DNA of 29,681 nucleotides from Collinsella sp. (lineage in GTDB: Bacteria; Actinomycetota; Coriobacteriia; Coriobacteriales; Coriobacteriaceae): positions 1-29,681 of the forward strand of contig WGSQ01000004.1 in NCBI GenBank assembly GCA_014871605.1. Direction: 5' to 3'. Positions 17,156 through 24,554 of the stretch are shown here, piece by piece. The first letter of the stretch is position 1. Each line of letters begins with the position of its first letter. The position numbers and the translations under genes were made by a program. The notes under the pieces are model-generated. The model saw only the letters and a program-made list of their open reading frames with translations, was not told where the DNA came from and did not search any database.

Positions 17156-18256
17156 CTATTTCACGCATTGAGCCGCGAGATAGTCGCGGAAGAACGGCAA
17201 TTCAAATGCGACGAGCCCTCGTCCTCGCTCCCCGATGATGCCGGCATCTATCATGCGGCGTCGGTAGCGGGAGACCTGCTGCGGCGAACGCTTAAGGCGC
17301 TCGACAAGGTCAGCGGTGGTGGATTCTTCCTCGTCATCGAGCATGGCGATGAGGAATCGCTTGTCCTCTGCAGTGAGTTCCCGATAGGTTGCCGCGAGGA
17401 TTCGGTCGTCCATCTCGTCGCGCGCGATTTTGATTCCCAGGTCAAAGTCGCGTGACGAGATTTCCTTCGAATCGCTTGTGAGATCCCAGGCACGGTAGCC
17501 TACGAGCTGCAATAGGAAGGGAAAACCAGAGATCGAGCGAACGGCTCTATCGATTCCCTCAGCATCTGCCAGGCGATCGTTTTCCTGGATCGTGCGAATC
17601 AAGGCTTCACGTACGTCATAGTCGGCAATGCGACCCAGATGATATTGTTGGGCACGGCGAAGGAACGAGACCGTCTTGTGGTTCAGCAACGTCGAGACGT
17701 TATTGGGAAGTCCCGCCATGAGCAGCGCGACGCGTTTTCCATCGGTCACAAAGTGCTGATACGTCGCTGCGAGCTGAATCATCTCGTCGAGTGTCGGGTC
17801 CACCTCGTCAACCGTGACGAGCAGACCGGTGCCCGCCTTGTTGAGCTGGTCGATGATGTCGCTCATGCGATAACGCCAGGTTGAGGCATCGTGAACGCGA
17901 TTGACCTCGATGCTGCCGCGCGGTGCAATTCCGAGACCGGTGACTTCGAAGTTGTGAGACTGGTCGATGAGATGACCTGCGGCACGTTTCGCCCCGAACT
18001 CGATTTCCTCAAGCATTCCCGGGAGCGCGGTCGTCTTTACGGCTATCCAGCCGTGGGATTCCGCCCTTGTCGCGAGCGATGACATGAGAGCGGTTTTACC
18101 GGTTCCGCGCGCGCCTGAGAAGATCGAGGTTAATTCTGGGCGCCTGCGCTGGCTCAAGAAGGCACGGTCCAAATCCCGAATAATCTGTTGTCTGCCAGCG
18201 AGATGGGCAGGAACCTCGCCAAAACTGGGGGTAAACGGGTTCTCGAGATATTTCAC
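17156..18256 (-). CDS. AAA-type ATPase with C-terminal winged helix (copy 2)
   Basis: A 366-residue homologue of the ATPase at 13491-14609. Walker A is GARGTGKT at residues 48-55 and Walker B is VTVDEVD at about 147-153. The shared core reads MAGLPNNVSTLLNHKTVSFLRRAQQ in two halves, followed by LQLVGYRAW. The C-terminus holds a winged-helix-like segment (TTADLVERLKRSPQQVSRYRRRM). The start codon is GTG at 18256 with GGAGAG five bases upstream. It is encoded against the UvrA-like gene. Sequence identity to copy 1 is clear but only moderate, so the pair is old and not a recent duplication. No function known; a DNA-binding or regulatory ATPase is possible. Confidence 0.75.
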   Translation of the reverse strand: MKYLENPFTPSFGEVPAHLAGRQQIIRDLDRAFLSQRRRPELTSIFSGARGTGKTALMSSLATRAESHGWIAVKTTALPGMLEEIEFGAKRAAGHLIDQSHNFEVTGLGIAPRGSIEVNRVHDASTWRYRMSDIIDQLNKAGTGLLVTVDEVDPTLDEMIQLAATYQHFVTDGKRVALLMAGLPNNVSTLLNHKTVSFLRRAQQYHLGRIADYDVREALIRTIQENDRLADAEGIDRAVRSISGFPFLLQLVGYRAWDLTSDSKEISSRDFDLGIKIARDEMDDRILAATYRELTAEDKRFLIAMLDDEEESTTADLVERLKRSPQQVSRYRRRMIDAGIIGERGRGLVAFELPFFRDYLAAQCVK

Positions 18257-18374
18257 AAGGCTCTCCTTTCACACCACCGTTTAACTTCATTTTACTTTAG
18301 TTAATTCTGATTAAAAGTGAGGGCTCTTTATCTAGAGCATCAATTAGGCGTGTGGCCATCGGCGTGGCACTTGA

Positions 18375-18405
18375 ATGTGACGAAGGGACAGTCCCTTTGT
18401 CACAT
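18375..18405. repeat. GGGACAG palindrome overlapping trmL stop codon
   Basis: ATGTGACGAAGGGAC at 18375-18389 pairs with GTCCCTTTGTCACAT at 18391-18405 about a central A, with one G-T mismatch. On the minus strand the element begins with the last Met codon and TGA stop of trmL, the same register as at the TetM-like stop codon. Confidence 0.85.
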
Positions 18406-18999
18406 GCCGGCAAAGCCTGTTTGGCGCAGGGCTTCGTAGAGGACGATGGCGGCGCTGTTGGAGAGGTTGAGGGCGCTGATGCGGTAGTCGTCCGGGTTGA
18501 CGAAGTTGCCGCAGATGTCCTGTTGAAGGATAGCCTCGTGGCTGTCCTCGGTATGTCCGAGCGATTCCTCGTGGGCTTCCCAAGCCTCGGCGTTATCGAG
18601 CGAGTCGCAATCGCGCAGCATAGGGATGCGCTCGCAGCGCTCGGGCGCCGCGGCGAGCAGTGGCTCGGGAATGCCCGAGCTCTCGCTGCCAAAGACCAAG
18701 TAGTCGCCGTCGTGGTAGGTACTCTGCGCATAGGTGCGGCGTGCCTTTTTGGTCAGCAGATGTAGGCGCTCGTCGGCAGGGGAGAGCCCGTTGCGTGCAA
18801 GGAAATCCTCCCAGCCGGCATAGGTCGTCACGTCCAAGTTTTGCCAGTAGCCCAGGCCGGCGCGACGTACCGTTTTGTCGTCGAGCGAGAAGCCCAGCGG
18901 CTCCACCAGATGCAGGCGGGCGCCGGTGACCACGCAGGTACGGCCGATATTGCCCGTATTGGCCGGAATCTCGGGCGCATACAGCACAATGTTGAACAT
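18400..18999 (-). CDS. trmL: tRNA (cytidine/uridine-34 2'-O)-methyltransferase TrmL
   Basis: A 199-residue SPOUT-class enzyme that methylates the ribose of nucleotide 34 in certain leucine tRNAs. It starts MFNIVLYAPEIPANTGNIGRT, the diagnostic N-terminus. The SAM-binding knot regions LVFGSESSGIPE and IPML follow, with the C-terminal ALNLSNSAAIVLYEALR motif. ATG 18999 has AAGGAG six bases upstream; the longer open frame to 19212 is not part of it. An internal stretch (about residues 130-160, rich in Glu, Asp and His) is longer than in E. coli TrmL. The final Met and stop codon lie in a palindrome. Confidence 0.92.
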   Translation of the reverse strand: MFNIVLYAPEIPANTGNIGRTCVVTGARLHLVEPLGFSLDDKTVRRAGLGYWQNLDVTTYAGWEDFLARNGLSPADERLHLLTKKARRTYAQSTYHDGDYLVFGSESSGIPEPLLAAAPERCERIPMLRDCDSLDNAEAWEAHEESLGHTEDSHEAILQQDICGNFVNPDDYRISALNLSNSAAIVLYEALRQTGFAGM

Positions 19000-19019
19000 G
19001 AATCTCCTTGGCTCAGAAC

Positions 19020-19055
19020 GAAAAACCACCACGAAGAGCACCTTCGTGGTGGTTT
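19020..19055 (-). terminator. Intrinsic terminator of the CobW-like gene
   Basis: A 14-base perfect stem, 19042-19055 with 19023-19036, loops around AGCAC. Read on the minus strand it ends in TTTTT, so it should terminate transcription coming from the CobW-like gene before trmL. Confidence 0.88.
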
Positions 19056-19094
19056 GGCGGTTACATAGGCGGAAAAATGCCCGCTTGGATAAAC

Positions 19095-20225
19095 CTAGGC
19101 GCGGTGCCAGTCGGTCAGGCAGGCATCGAGGGAGGCGATGAGCGCATCCTTGTCCATGTGACGGCCGATGATGCACAGGCTCGTCATGCGGTCGCCCGTC
19201 TCGTCGTCCCAAATCTGCATGATCTCGGGGTTCTCGTCGATGATCTTCTGCTTCTCGCCCTCGGGCGCCGAATCGACAAACAGGCCGTTCTCCATCAGGC
19301 GCATCTGGTGGCCGGCCTGCTCAAACATGTAGCACATGTCCGGATCGCCGGTCTGCCACAGCGGACCCTTGACGCGGATGACCTCGTCGGGCCACTCCTG
19401 CTCAACAAAATTGGTGAACTTCTGCAGGTCAAACGGCTTGCGGCGCGAGTACACAAAGGTCTCGATGTCGTACTCGAGCACCTCGGGGTCGTCGTGCTCC
19501 TCGGGATGCTCCATGGCCTCGATCCAGGCGGCGGAGTTGTAGGCGCGCATAAAGTCGAAGCGGTCGGTGTCGAGCAGCTCCTCCATGGGGACCTCGCCGT
19601 TTTGGGCCTCGACGATCACGGCGTCTTTCTGCAGGCTGCGCACGATGGCCTTGAGCTCGGCGATCTGCTCAGGGCTCACGGTATCGGTCTTGTTGAGGAT
19701 CAGCGTGGAGCAAAACTCGATCTGCTGGATGAGCAGGCTCTCGATGTCGTCCTCGTCGATATCCTCAGCCAGCAGGTCGCGGCCGCCGTTGAACTCGTCG
19801 TACATGCGGGCGCAGTCGACCACGGCCACGATGTTGTCGAGCGCGAGCTTGGGCTCGCCGCCCACCTTGGCCTCGTCGCAGAAGCTCGAGATGGTGTAGG
19901 CGATGGGGATGGGCTCGCAAATGCCCGAGGCCTCGATGATGATGTAATCGAAGTTGCCCGAATCGGCGATGCCCTGCAGCTGGTTGGCCAGGTCGTCCGA
20001 AAGCGTGCAGCAGATGCAGCCGTTGGTGAGCGGGATGAGGTCGTCGGTCTCGGAAAGGCCGCCGTCGGCGATGAGGCTAGCGTCCACATTGATCTCGCCG
20101 ATATCGTTGACGATCACGGCGGCGCGGATGCCGCCGTCGTTAGCGAGGATGTGGTTGAGCAGCGTGGTCTTGCCGGCACCGAGGTATCCGGTAAGCATGA
20201 TGATCTTCACGGGTTTGTTGGGCAT
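19095..20225 (-). CDS. CobW/COG0523 family metal-handling GTPase
   Basis: A G3E-family GTPase of 376 residues, likely a zinc or other metal chaperone. Walker A GYLGAGKTT is at residues 13-21. The metal-binding motif GCICCTL is at 69-75 (Cys70, Cys72, Cys73). ILNKTD is the G4 motif. The C-terminal CobW domain contains VYSRRKPFDLQKF. I placed the start at 20225 because AAAGGAGGG lies four bases upstream; an ATG seven codons earlier would place this site inside the gene. There is an acidic stretch (EDIDEDDIE) in the middle. It forms a single transcription unit with its own terminator. The metal cannot be deduced, and no Zur box was identified. Confidence 0.9.
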   Translation of the reverse strand: MPNKPVKIIMLTGYLGAGKTTLLNHILANDGGIRAAVIVNDIGEINVDASLIADGGLSETDDLIPLTNGCICCTLSDDLANQLQGIADSGNFDYIIIEASGICEPIPIAYTISSFCDEAKVGGEPKLALDNIVAVVDCARMYDEFNGGRDLLAEDIDEDDIESLLIQQIEFCSTLILNKTDTVSPEQIAELKAIVRSLQKDAVIVEAQNGEVPMEELLDTDRFDFMRAYNSAAWIEAMEHPEEHDDPEVLEYDIETFVYSRRKPFDLQKFTNFVEQEWPDEVIRVKGPLWQTGDPDMCYMFEQAGHQMRLMENGLFVDSAPEGEKQKIIDENPEIMQIWDDETGDRMTSLCIIGRHMDKDALIASLDACLTDWHRA

Positions 20226-20311
20226 GTGCCCTCCTTTGTTAGACATGGCTTACAGTTGAATCTTATGCCAAACGCCTGCTCTTATACCCACGCGCCGGCA
20301 AATAACACAAG

Positions 20312-20653
20312 CTACTCCCAGGCTCCCCATACATCGGGGCAATAACCGACGGTGGCCTTTTTGCCGTTGCGCACAATGGGCTCGGCTAGAACCTGCTGGT
20401 TCTCGAACAGCTTGTCGAAGCGCTGACTAGGGGTGAGGTGCTGGATGAGTGCGAGCGTTTCCTCGTCCTTGGCTTTGGGGTTGAGCAGCTTGTCGATGCC
20501 GCCGACCGCCTGCATCACGCTCGTGAGCTCGCCCTTGCTCATCTCCTTTTCCTTAAGGTCGATAAACTGCACCTTAATGCGGCGCTCTTTAAAATAACGC
20601 TGCGCCTTCTTGGTGTCGAAGGACTTCTTAGTCCCGAAGATTTGCACGTTCAT
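20312..20653 (-). CDS. ArsC/Spx-fold protein without catalytic cysteine
   Basis: A 113-residue thioredoxin-fold protein of the ArsC family (MNVQIFGTKKSFDTKKAQRY; then FIDLKEKEMSKGEL and IVRNGKKATVGYCPDVW). The first cysteine expected near position 11, in the family pattern YGxxxCxTC, is Ser11, and the second is Thr14, so arsenate reductase chemistry is unlikely. I set the start at 20653; the longer reading frame upstream overlaps the flavoprotein gene. The ribosome binding site is weak, and the gene follows the flavoprotein by 16 bases, so it is probably translated from the same message. Confidence 0.8.
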   Translation of the reverse strand: MNVQIFGTKKSFDTKKAQRYFKERRIKVQFIDLKEKEMSKGELTSVMQAVGGIDKLLNPKAKDEETLALIQHLTPSQRFDKLFENQQVLAEPIVRNGKKATVGYCPDVWGAWE

Positions 20654-20669
20654 AGTATGTTCCGCCGTT

Positions 20670-21293
20670 CTACCTGATGAAGTTGGTCGTTGCGCGATCG
20701 GCTTCGGGTGCGTTGATACCAGCGGCCTGTCCTGCCTCGATACAGCGCAGGAGCCAGGCCATGTTTTTGCCGATGTTTCGCATGGTGGCAAGGCCCTCGG
20801 CATCCCCATCGGCGTCGCCGGGCACGCGACCAAACACGTTGTTCCAGTACGTGGAGGCGACCACGGGCATCTGGTTGATGGTGAAGTACTTGTTGAGCAC
20901 ATCGAAGGTGGTCGATGTACCGCCGCGACGGGCGACGGCGACGGCAGCGCCCGGCTTGTGTGCAAAGGCCTTGCTGCCGGCATAGAATGCGCGATCGAGT
21001 GCCGAGAGGATGCGTCCGCTGGGATGCGCATAGTAGACGGGCGAGCCAAAGACAAAACCGTCTGCCTGCTCGGCGGCAGCGATGAGCTCGTTCACTACGT
21101 CGTCGTCAAAGGTGCAGCGACCGCTAAGCTTGCCGCACTGGCCGCAACCGATACAATCGCGAATGGGCTTGGCGCCCAGCTGAAACACCTCGGTATCAAT
21201 GCCTTCGGCATTGAGCTGCTCGGCGACCTCGGCGAGTGCGCGGGCGGTGTTGCCGTTTGCCTTGGGGCTGCCATTGACCAAAAGAACCTTCAT
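20670..21293 (-). CDS. Flavodoxin-fold NAD(P)H oxidoreductase, iron-sulfur flavoprotein type
   Basis: A 207-residue FMN protein. It begins with the FMN phosphate loop KVLLVNGSPKANGNT, followed by four cysteines in compact spacing at residues 47, 50, 53 and 60 (C-x2-C-x2-C-x6-C), as in iron-sulfur flavoproteins that bind a 4Fe-4S cluster. FGSPVYYAHPSG is the FMN ring loop and ARRGGTSTT the next. The start is ATG 21293 with GGGAG upstream. It leads an apparent two-gene unit with the ArsC-like gene. Its role is likely electron transfer or reduction of quinones, nitro compounds or metals; the substrate is unknown. Confidence 0.85.
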   Translation of the reverse strand: MKVLLVNGSPKANGNTARALAEVAEQLNAEGIDTEVFQLGAKPIRDCIGCGQCGKLSGRCTFDDDVVNELIAAAEQADGFVFGSPVYYAHPSGRILSALDRAFYAGSKAFAHKPGAAVAVARRGGTSTTFDVLNKYFTINQMPVVASTYWNNVFGRVPGDADGDAEGLATMRNIGKNMAWLLRCIEAGQAAGINAPEADRATTNFIR

Positions 21294-21360
21294 CACAAAC
21301 TCCCTCTGCTTTTGGTGGCTTCTGCAGAGGATTATCGCACGAGAGGGTAGATGACGTGGG

Positions 21361-21560
21361 GCGCGATTCCAGCGACCGCCCATCATACGCCCCGTCTCGA
21401 TCGGTAGCTTCATCCGAGGGCCAACGGCGGGCTCGCTCACCAGGTACGAGAGGGACACGGTCCAGAGGATGTTGGAGCGTGGGGCCTCATGCAAGCCGAT
21501 TGTGAGGAGTCTGGGCAGGTCGCCTTCGATGGCGAACTCTGAGGTCTTAGAAGGCGGGCT
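21361..21560 (+). pseudogene. Degenerate IS30-type transposase N-terminus
   Basis: The plus-strand frame across 21421-21530 reads SLTRYERDTVQRMLERGASCK, then IVRSLGRSPS and NSEV, which closely matches the N-terminal helix-turn-helix of IS30-family transposases (LTxxERxxIxxxLxxGxSxxxIAxxLGRxPSTVxxEV). Beyond 21540 the reading no longer looks like a transposase, and no DDE catalytic region can be found before 22 kb. I read it as a truncated remnant left of the AT-rich island. No terminal repeats were identified. Confidence 0.55.
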
Positions 21561-22263
21561 GCTGTGCGGCTTGAGGAACGATCTCGGCGGGCAGGAAGTG
21601 GCGGCGTGGCAGAACTGGCAGTTCGACAAATACGGAGATCGAAAACTCCGCAGAGGTTTCGCCGGAGGCCAATTGCTTTTCACGCTGCCGTCGCTTGCGG
21701 GTGTTTTCAAGCGGGTGAAGCTAGCGGGTCGTCGACACCTTCATGTCCCGCACGATGTATTTCATAGTGCGGTATATTTGCATGCGCAGTTTTATCGCGC
21801 AGATGAATTCATGATAGGTGAATCTGATCTGTGCCCCCGTCCTGCGGTATGTGACGTAGTCCGGCCTCGCCCCGTTTATATTTCGACCTTAAGGCGAGTG
21901 CCGCATGTTTAAAACGTATTGGGAATACGTTTGCAAAAGAGCAAGCCAAAGGGTACAAATTCTCCTATTTCTTTCATATCGTCCTTTTTCTTTAAACAGA
22001 CAAAGATAAGGCGAAAGATTGTCCTATAATAAAAACATCAAATTGAGTTTTAATGTGGGCTTATATAACGGTTTTCATGATTGGGGAATCTGCCATCCAC
22101 TTTAGGTCCGAGGAAGCCGCCAATGTCTTTAATATGTAGGACTCAAACTTACAGCTTTTGAATCCATTACATACTCATTACAGATAATTAGAAATAAACG
22201 AGAATTGCTAGGTCCTTAATTGCAATTAAGTATTTCGTAAGCACGAAAGAGAGCGGATTGTAT
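21561..22263. other. Non-coding junction and leader before the RiPP operon
   Basis: About 700 bases with no convincing gene. The left third is still GC-rich debris. From about 21900 the composition becomes AT-rich. It contains a nine-base hairpin (AAACGTATT at 21912-21920 with AATACGTTT at 21924-21932), a consensus TATAAT at 22025-22030 with no clear -35 partner, a TTGAAT/GATAAT pair at 22158-22163 and 22183-22188 (19-base spacer), and a perfect palindrome at 22215-22230. The RiPP operon promoter is probably in the last 250 bases. Confidence 0.5.
22215..22230. promoter_or_regulatory. 16-base perfect palindrome upstream of the radical SAM gene
   Basis: CTTAATTGCAATTAAG is its own reverse complement and lies 33 bases before the radical SAM start, just downstream of the TTGAAT/GATAAT promoter candidate. 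The position suits an operator for a dimeric repressor, but no regulator gene is in the island. Confidence 0.45.
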
Positions 22264-23271
22264 ATGAATTATCTTAGCTCGGCCTCAGTTGATGTGACCT
22301 ACCGATGCAATTTGCGATGTCGGCATTGTTTTGATTTCGGCGGGGAATGTGCCTATGAGGAAATGAATGATGACGAACTGATCAGCGTTTTTCGACAGCT
22401 TGCCTTGATTGATCTTTCGTCGATTTGCATTTGTGGCGGAGAGCCCATTCTTAGGTTTGATTTGATTCGTCGCGCCGTGAGGTTAGTTAAGGAGCTTAAT
22501 CAAGGCACTCTCGTGTCAATGGTCAGCAATGGCATTCTTTGGACAGAAGAAATTGCTGACGCCCTAAAAAGAGATGGACTGGATTTAGTGCAGTTTAGCC
22601 TCGATGGGCTTTCAGATGCGTCTTATGACCATGTGAGGTTGAGTAACGGTAAGCTCCATCGAGTACTGGATGCGATTAAGATCGCACGAAGACACGGAAT
22701 AAGGGTCGCAGTTGCTTCTCTCCCCCATGCTAGGAATATAAAGGAATACCCTTCAATAATAAGTTTTTGTGAAAAAGAAGGTGTAAGTGATTTTAGAGCA
22801 CAGCCTTTGATGCCGCTCGGACGAGGTGAGCTGAATTATAAGGATCTGTGCCTAACGCCCGAGCAAAATGATGCGCTTGCTGCATATTTGAGCGCGCGCA
22901 ATGCTGTTTCTCAAATGCAGATTACTTGGGGTGACCCCGTAGATCATTTGTATATGTATAGGGAGACAGGGAGAATTCCGCAAATATGCGTCAATGCGTA
23001 TGGGGAGCTCTCGGTGTCTCCTTACCTGCCGATTACCATTTGGAATCTAAATCGAAATACTCTGCGGGACTATATTGATCTCGAAATAGATAGATATGCG
23101 TTACGGCACCCAATTGTCGAGAAGTGCCTAGCTCGTATAGAGGAGCTTTCGGACTTCACAAGTATCCAACAGGGGCTTCCTGTTCTTTTCAAAGAAAGGA
23201 ACATAGATATATCTCAAGAATTGGAGGATGCTGCACGTGTGCACGGGGGTAAGTTGCGTAAAAGCAGTTAG
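22264..23271 (+). CDS. Radical SAM peptide-modifying enzyme with reduced SPASM/Twitch region
   Basis: A 335-residue radical SAM enzyme. The 4Fe-4S motif CNLRCRHC puts cysteines at residues 15, 19 and 22, followed by the SAM-binding GGEP at 58-61, SNG at 88-90 and FSLDGLSDASYDHVR at 111-125. PLMPLGRGEL at 181-190 and CVNAYGELSVSP at 242-253 resemble the entry to a SPASM/Twitch domain, but only three later cysteines remain (196, 242, 288), so the usual two auxiliary clusters cannot be complete. ATG 22264 is chosen; a TTG at 22258 is possible, and GAGAG at 22249 fits it slightly better. It is first in the operon and probably modifies the Ala/Val-rich peptide encoded at 24555. The reaction (epimerisation, crosslinking or other) cannot be read from sequence. 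Confidence 0.85.
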   Translation: MNYLSSASVDVTYRCNLRCRHCFDFGGECAYEEMNDDELISVFRQLALIDLSSICICGGEPILRFDLIRRAVRLVKELNQGTLVSMVSNGILWTEEIADALKRDGLDLVQFSLDGLSDASYDHVRLSNGKLHRVLDAIKIARRHGIRVAVASLPHARNIKEYPSIISFCEKEGVSDFRAQPLMPLGRGELNYKDLCLTPEQNDALAAYLSARNAVSQMQITWGDPVDHLYMYRETGRIPQICVNAYGELSVSPYLPITIWNLNRNTLRDYIDLEIDRYALRHPIVEKCLARIEELSDFTSIQQGLPVLFKERNIDISQELEDAARVHGGKLRKSS

Positions 23272-23383
23272 GGCTAAAGAGAGCGACTGCAAAGAGGTTT
23301 TGTCTTTTGTTTATAGAGCCAATGAAAGCATGGATCAATATGTCGTGCTTGACCCATTCTCAACTATACAAATGGAAAGATGA
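23228..23383 (+). CDS. Hidden small ORF between radical SAM and 109-residue genes
   Basis: A 51-codon frame from ATG 23228 to TGA 23383 fills the apparent gap after the radical SAM gene. It overlaps the radical SAM 3' end by 44 bases and its stop overlaps the next start in an ATGA arrangement (ATG 23380, TGA 23381), typical of coupled genes. GGAGG directly abuts this ATG, too close for good initiation, so the true start may be a later GTG. The product has two N-terminal cysteines (CTGVSC) and ends VLDPFSTIQMER. No family recognised. It may be a small accessory subunit or the detached N-terminus of the following protein. Confidence 0.45.
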   Translation: MLHVCTGVSCVKAVRAKESDCKEVLSFVYRANESMDQYVVLDPFSTIQMER

Positions 23384-23709
23384 GAGGACGTCTAATTAGG
23401 CAGACTCTATTTGATGGGCGTTATCAGGTTTGCCTGATCAGGGCTGATTCCATCGAACCTTGCGGAATGCTGATTACGGCTAAGGGCGCTGCACTAAGAG
23501 GCAGGTCTAGCAGTTTGGTTTTATTTATATTGGAAAGGGGGATTCAAATTGCGGAGTTGCGCTGGGAAGGTTCGGAAACGCCATGTCGAGTAGCCGCTAT
23601 CACTAAGGATGGCTGCGAATCTGGGCTCGAGCAGTTTGGGTTTAAATGGTCGGTGGCGGTAGAACTTGCGAACGGAAGCATGAATTACTATTTCCTAGAG
23701 GTAGGGTAA
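23380..23709 (+). CDS. Unknown 109-residue protein of the RiPP operon
   Basis: A soluble-looking protein of 109 residues with alternating hydrophobic strands (QVCLIRADS, GMLITAKGAA, SLVLFILERG, CRVAAITKDG, SVAVELANGS, YYFLEVG), suggesting a mostly beta fold. It has four cysteines. Its start overlaps the TGA of the preceding small ORF, and its stop is six bases from the PqqD-like gene start, so it is embedded in the operon. It has no recognisable family. Possible roles include a partner of the radical SAM enzyme or a leader-binding subunit. Confidence 0.7.
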   Translation: MRGRLIRQTLFDGRYQVCLIRADSIEPCGMLITAKGAALRGRSSSLVLFILERGIQIAELRWEGSETPCRVAAITKDGCESGLEQFGFKWSVAVELANGSMNYYFLEVG

Positions 23710-23715
23710 GGAAAT

Positions 23716-24516
23716 ATGAAGAAAAGAGAGATGCTGGGTGCTGTTCCGAGAATGCGGTATGCCGTACGCGTAAGGCATACTCAGACCGGTAGCGTTTTGA
23801 CCGCGAACAGCTACTATATTCGTCTCAATGAAGATGCGCTCGCTATCGTTAATTTGATAGATGGAGAGCGGTGCATTAAAGATATCGCTAACGAAATTTG
23901 CGCCAATAAGAAGTTGTCCGGCAGCGATAGGTCAATCGTTGCCGATAAAGTTCTAAATACAGTTTTGAAAATATGGAAAACAGGCTTATTTCTCGAGGGC
24001 GATTTAGACGATCTTGCACCTAGGTTTCTGTATCAGCGTAACAATATCATGTATATTCCCTACTACGCGAAAGCCGCTTCACTGAGATGTTCGTATCTGT
24101 CTCCGATTGTTGATGGGTCTATAGTTCAAACGGTCAATGACATCTCGGATAACTTCGGCTCATCATCAGTCGTATTGGAGCTTCAGGACAACCAGCAAGA
24201 GTGTATGACGCAAATTGCTTTTGTAAGAACGATTGTTGAAGATGCCTACTTCCTATATTCAATATTTGGCGTAATTCCAAACTTGCAGCAATGGCAGGGA
24301 ATTCGTGACTACATGTCGGTCTTTGAGCTTGTTTTTAAGAGCGAAACGACTCAAGAGGATTTGAAAAGTGATGGAATGCGAGATCTGAATTACCTGATCT
24401 ATTCGGTGAGCGAAACAGATCGGTGTCTTTTGCCGCCCACTCTCTTGAAGGGAGTGATACCTAATGAGTTAATGGAAGGTGATATGGAGATTAGAGAATT
24501 GCAGATTGATCTGTAG
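23716..24516 (+). CDS. PqqD-domain protein with novel C-terminal domain
   Basis: A 266-residue protein. Residues 33-92 match the PqqD/RRE winged-helix fold (YYIRLNEDALAIVNLIDGER, KDIANEI, VADKVLNTVLKIWKTGLF), the domain that binds leader peptides and presents them to radical SAM enzymes. PqqD proteins are usually about 90 residues; here some 170 further residues follow (from APRFLYQRN), of unknown function, with scattered aromatics and acidic patches. AAGGA lies four bases before the ATG. It directly precedes the peptide gene. The N-terminal 30 residues before the PqqD core contain basic residues (RMRYAVRVRHT). Confidence 0.75.
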   Translation: MKKREMLGAVPRMRYAVRVRHTQTGSVLTANSYYIRLNEDALAIVNLIDGERCIKDIANEICANKKLSGSDRSIVADKVLNTVLKIWKTGLFLEGDLDDLAPRFLYQRNNIMYIPYYAKAASLRCSYLSPIVDGSIVQTVNDISDNFGSSSVVLELQDNQQECMTQIAFVRTIVEDAYFLYSIFGVIPNLQQWQGIRDYMSVFELVFKSETTQEDLKSDGMRDLNYLIYSVSETDRCLLPPTLLKGVIPNELMEGDMEIRELQIDL

Positions 24517-24554
24517 TTTTGGAGACTATTGCCAAGTTAGAAAGAAGGTAAAAA

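Noticed and set aside
22053..22139. 28-codon frame in the leader of the RiPP operon (starts MWAYITVF, ends NVFNM)
   Set aside because: A TATAAT lies upstream, but the frame lacks a good ribosome binding site and its length is within chance for AT-rich DNA. It could be a signalling peptide, but I cannot support it.
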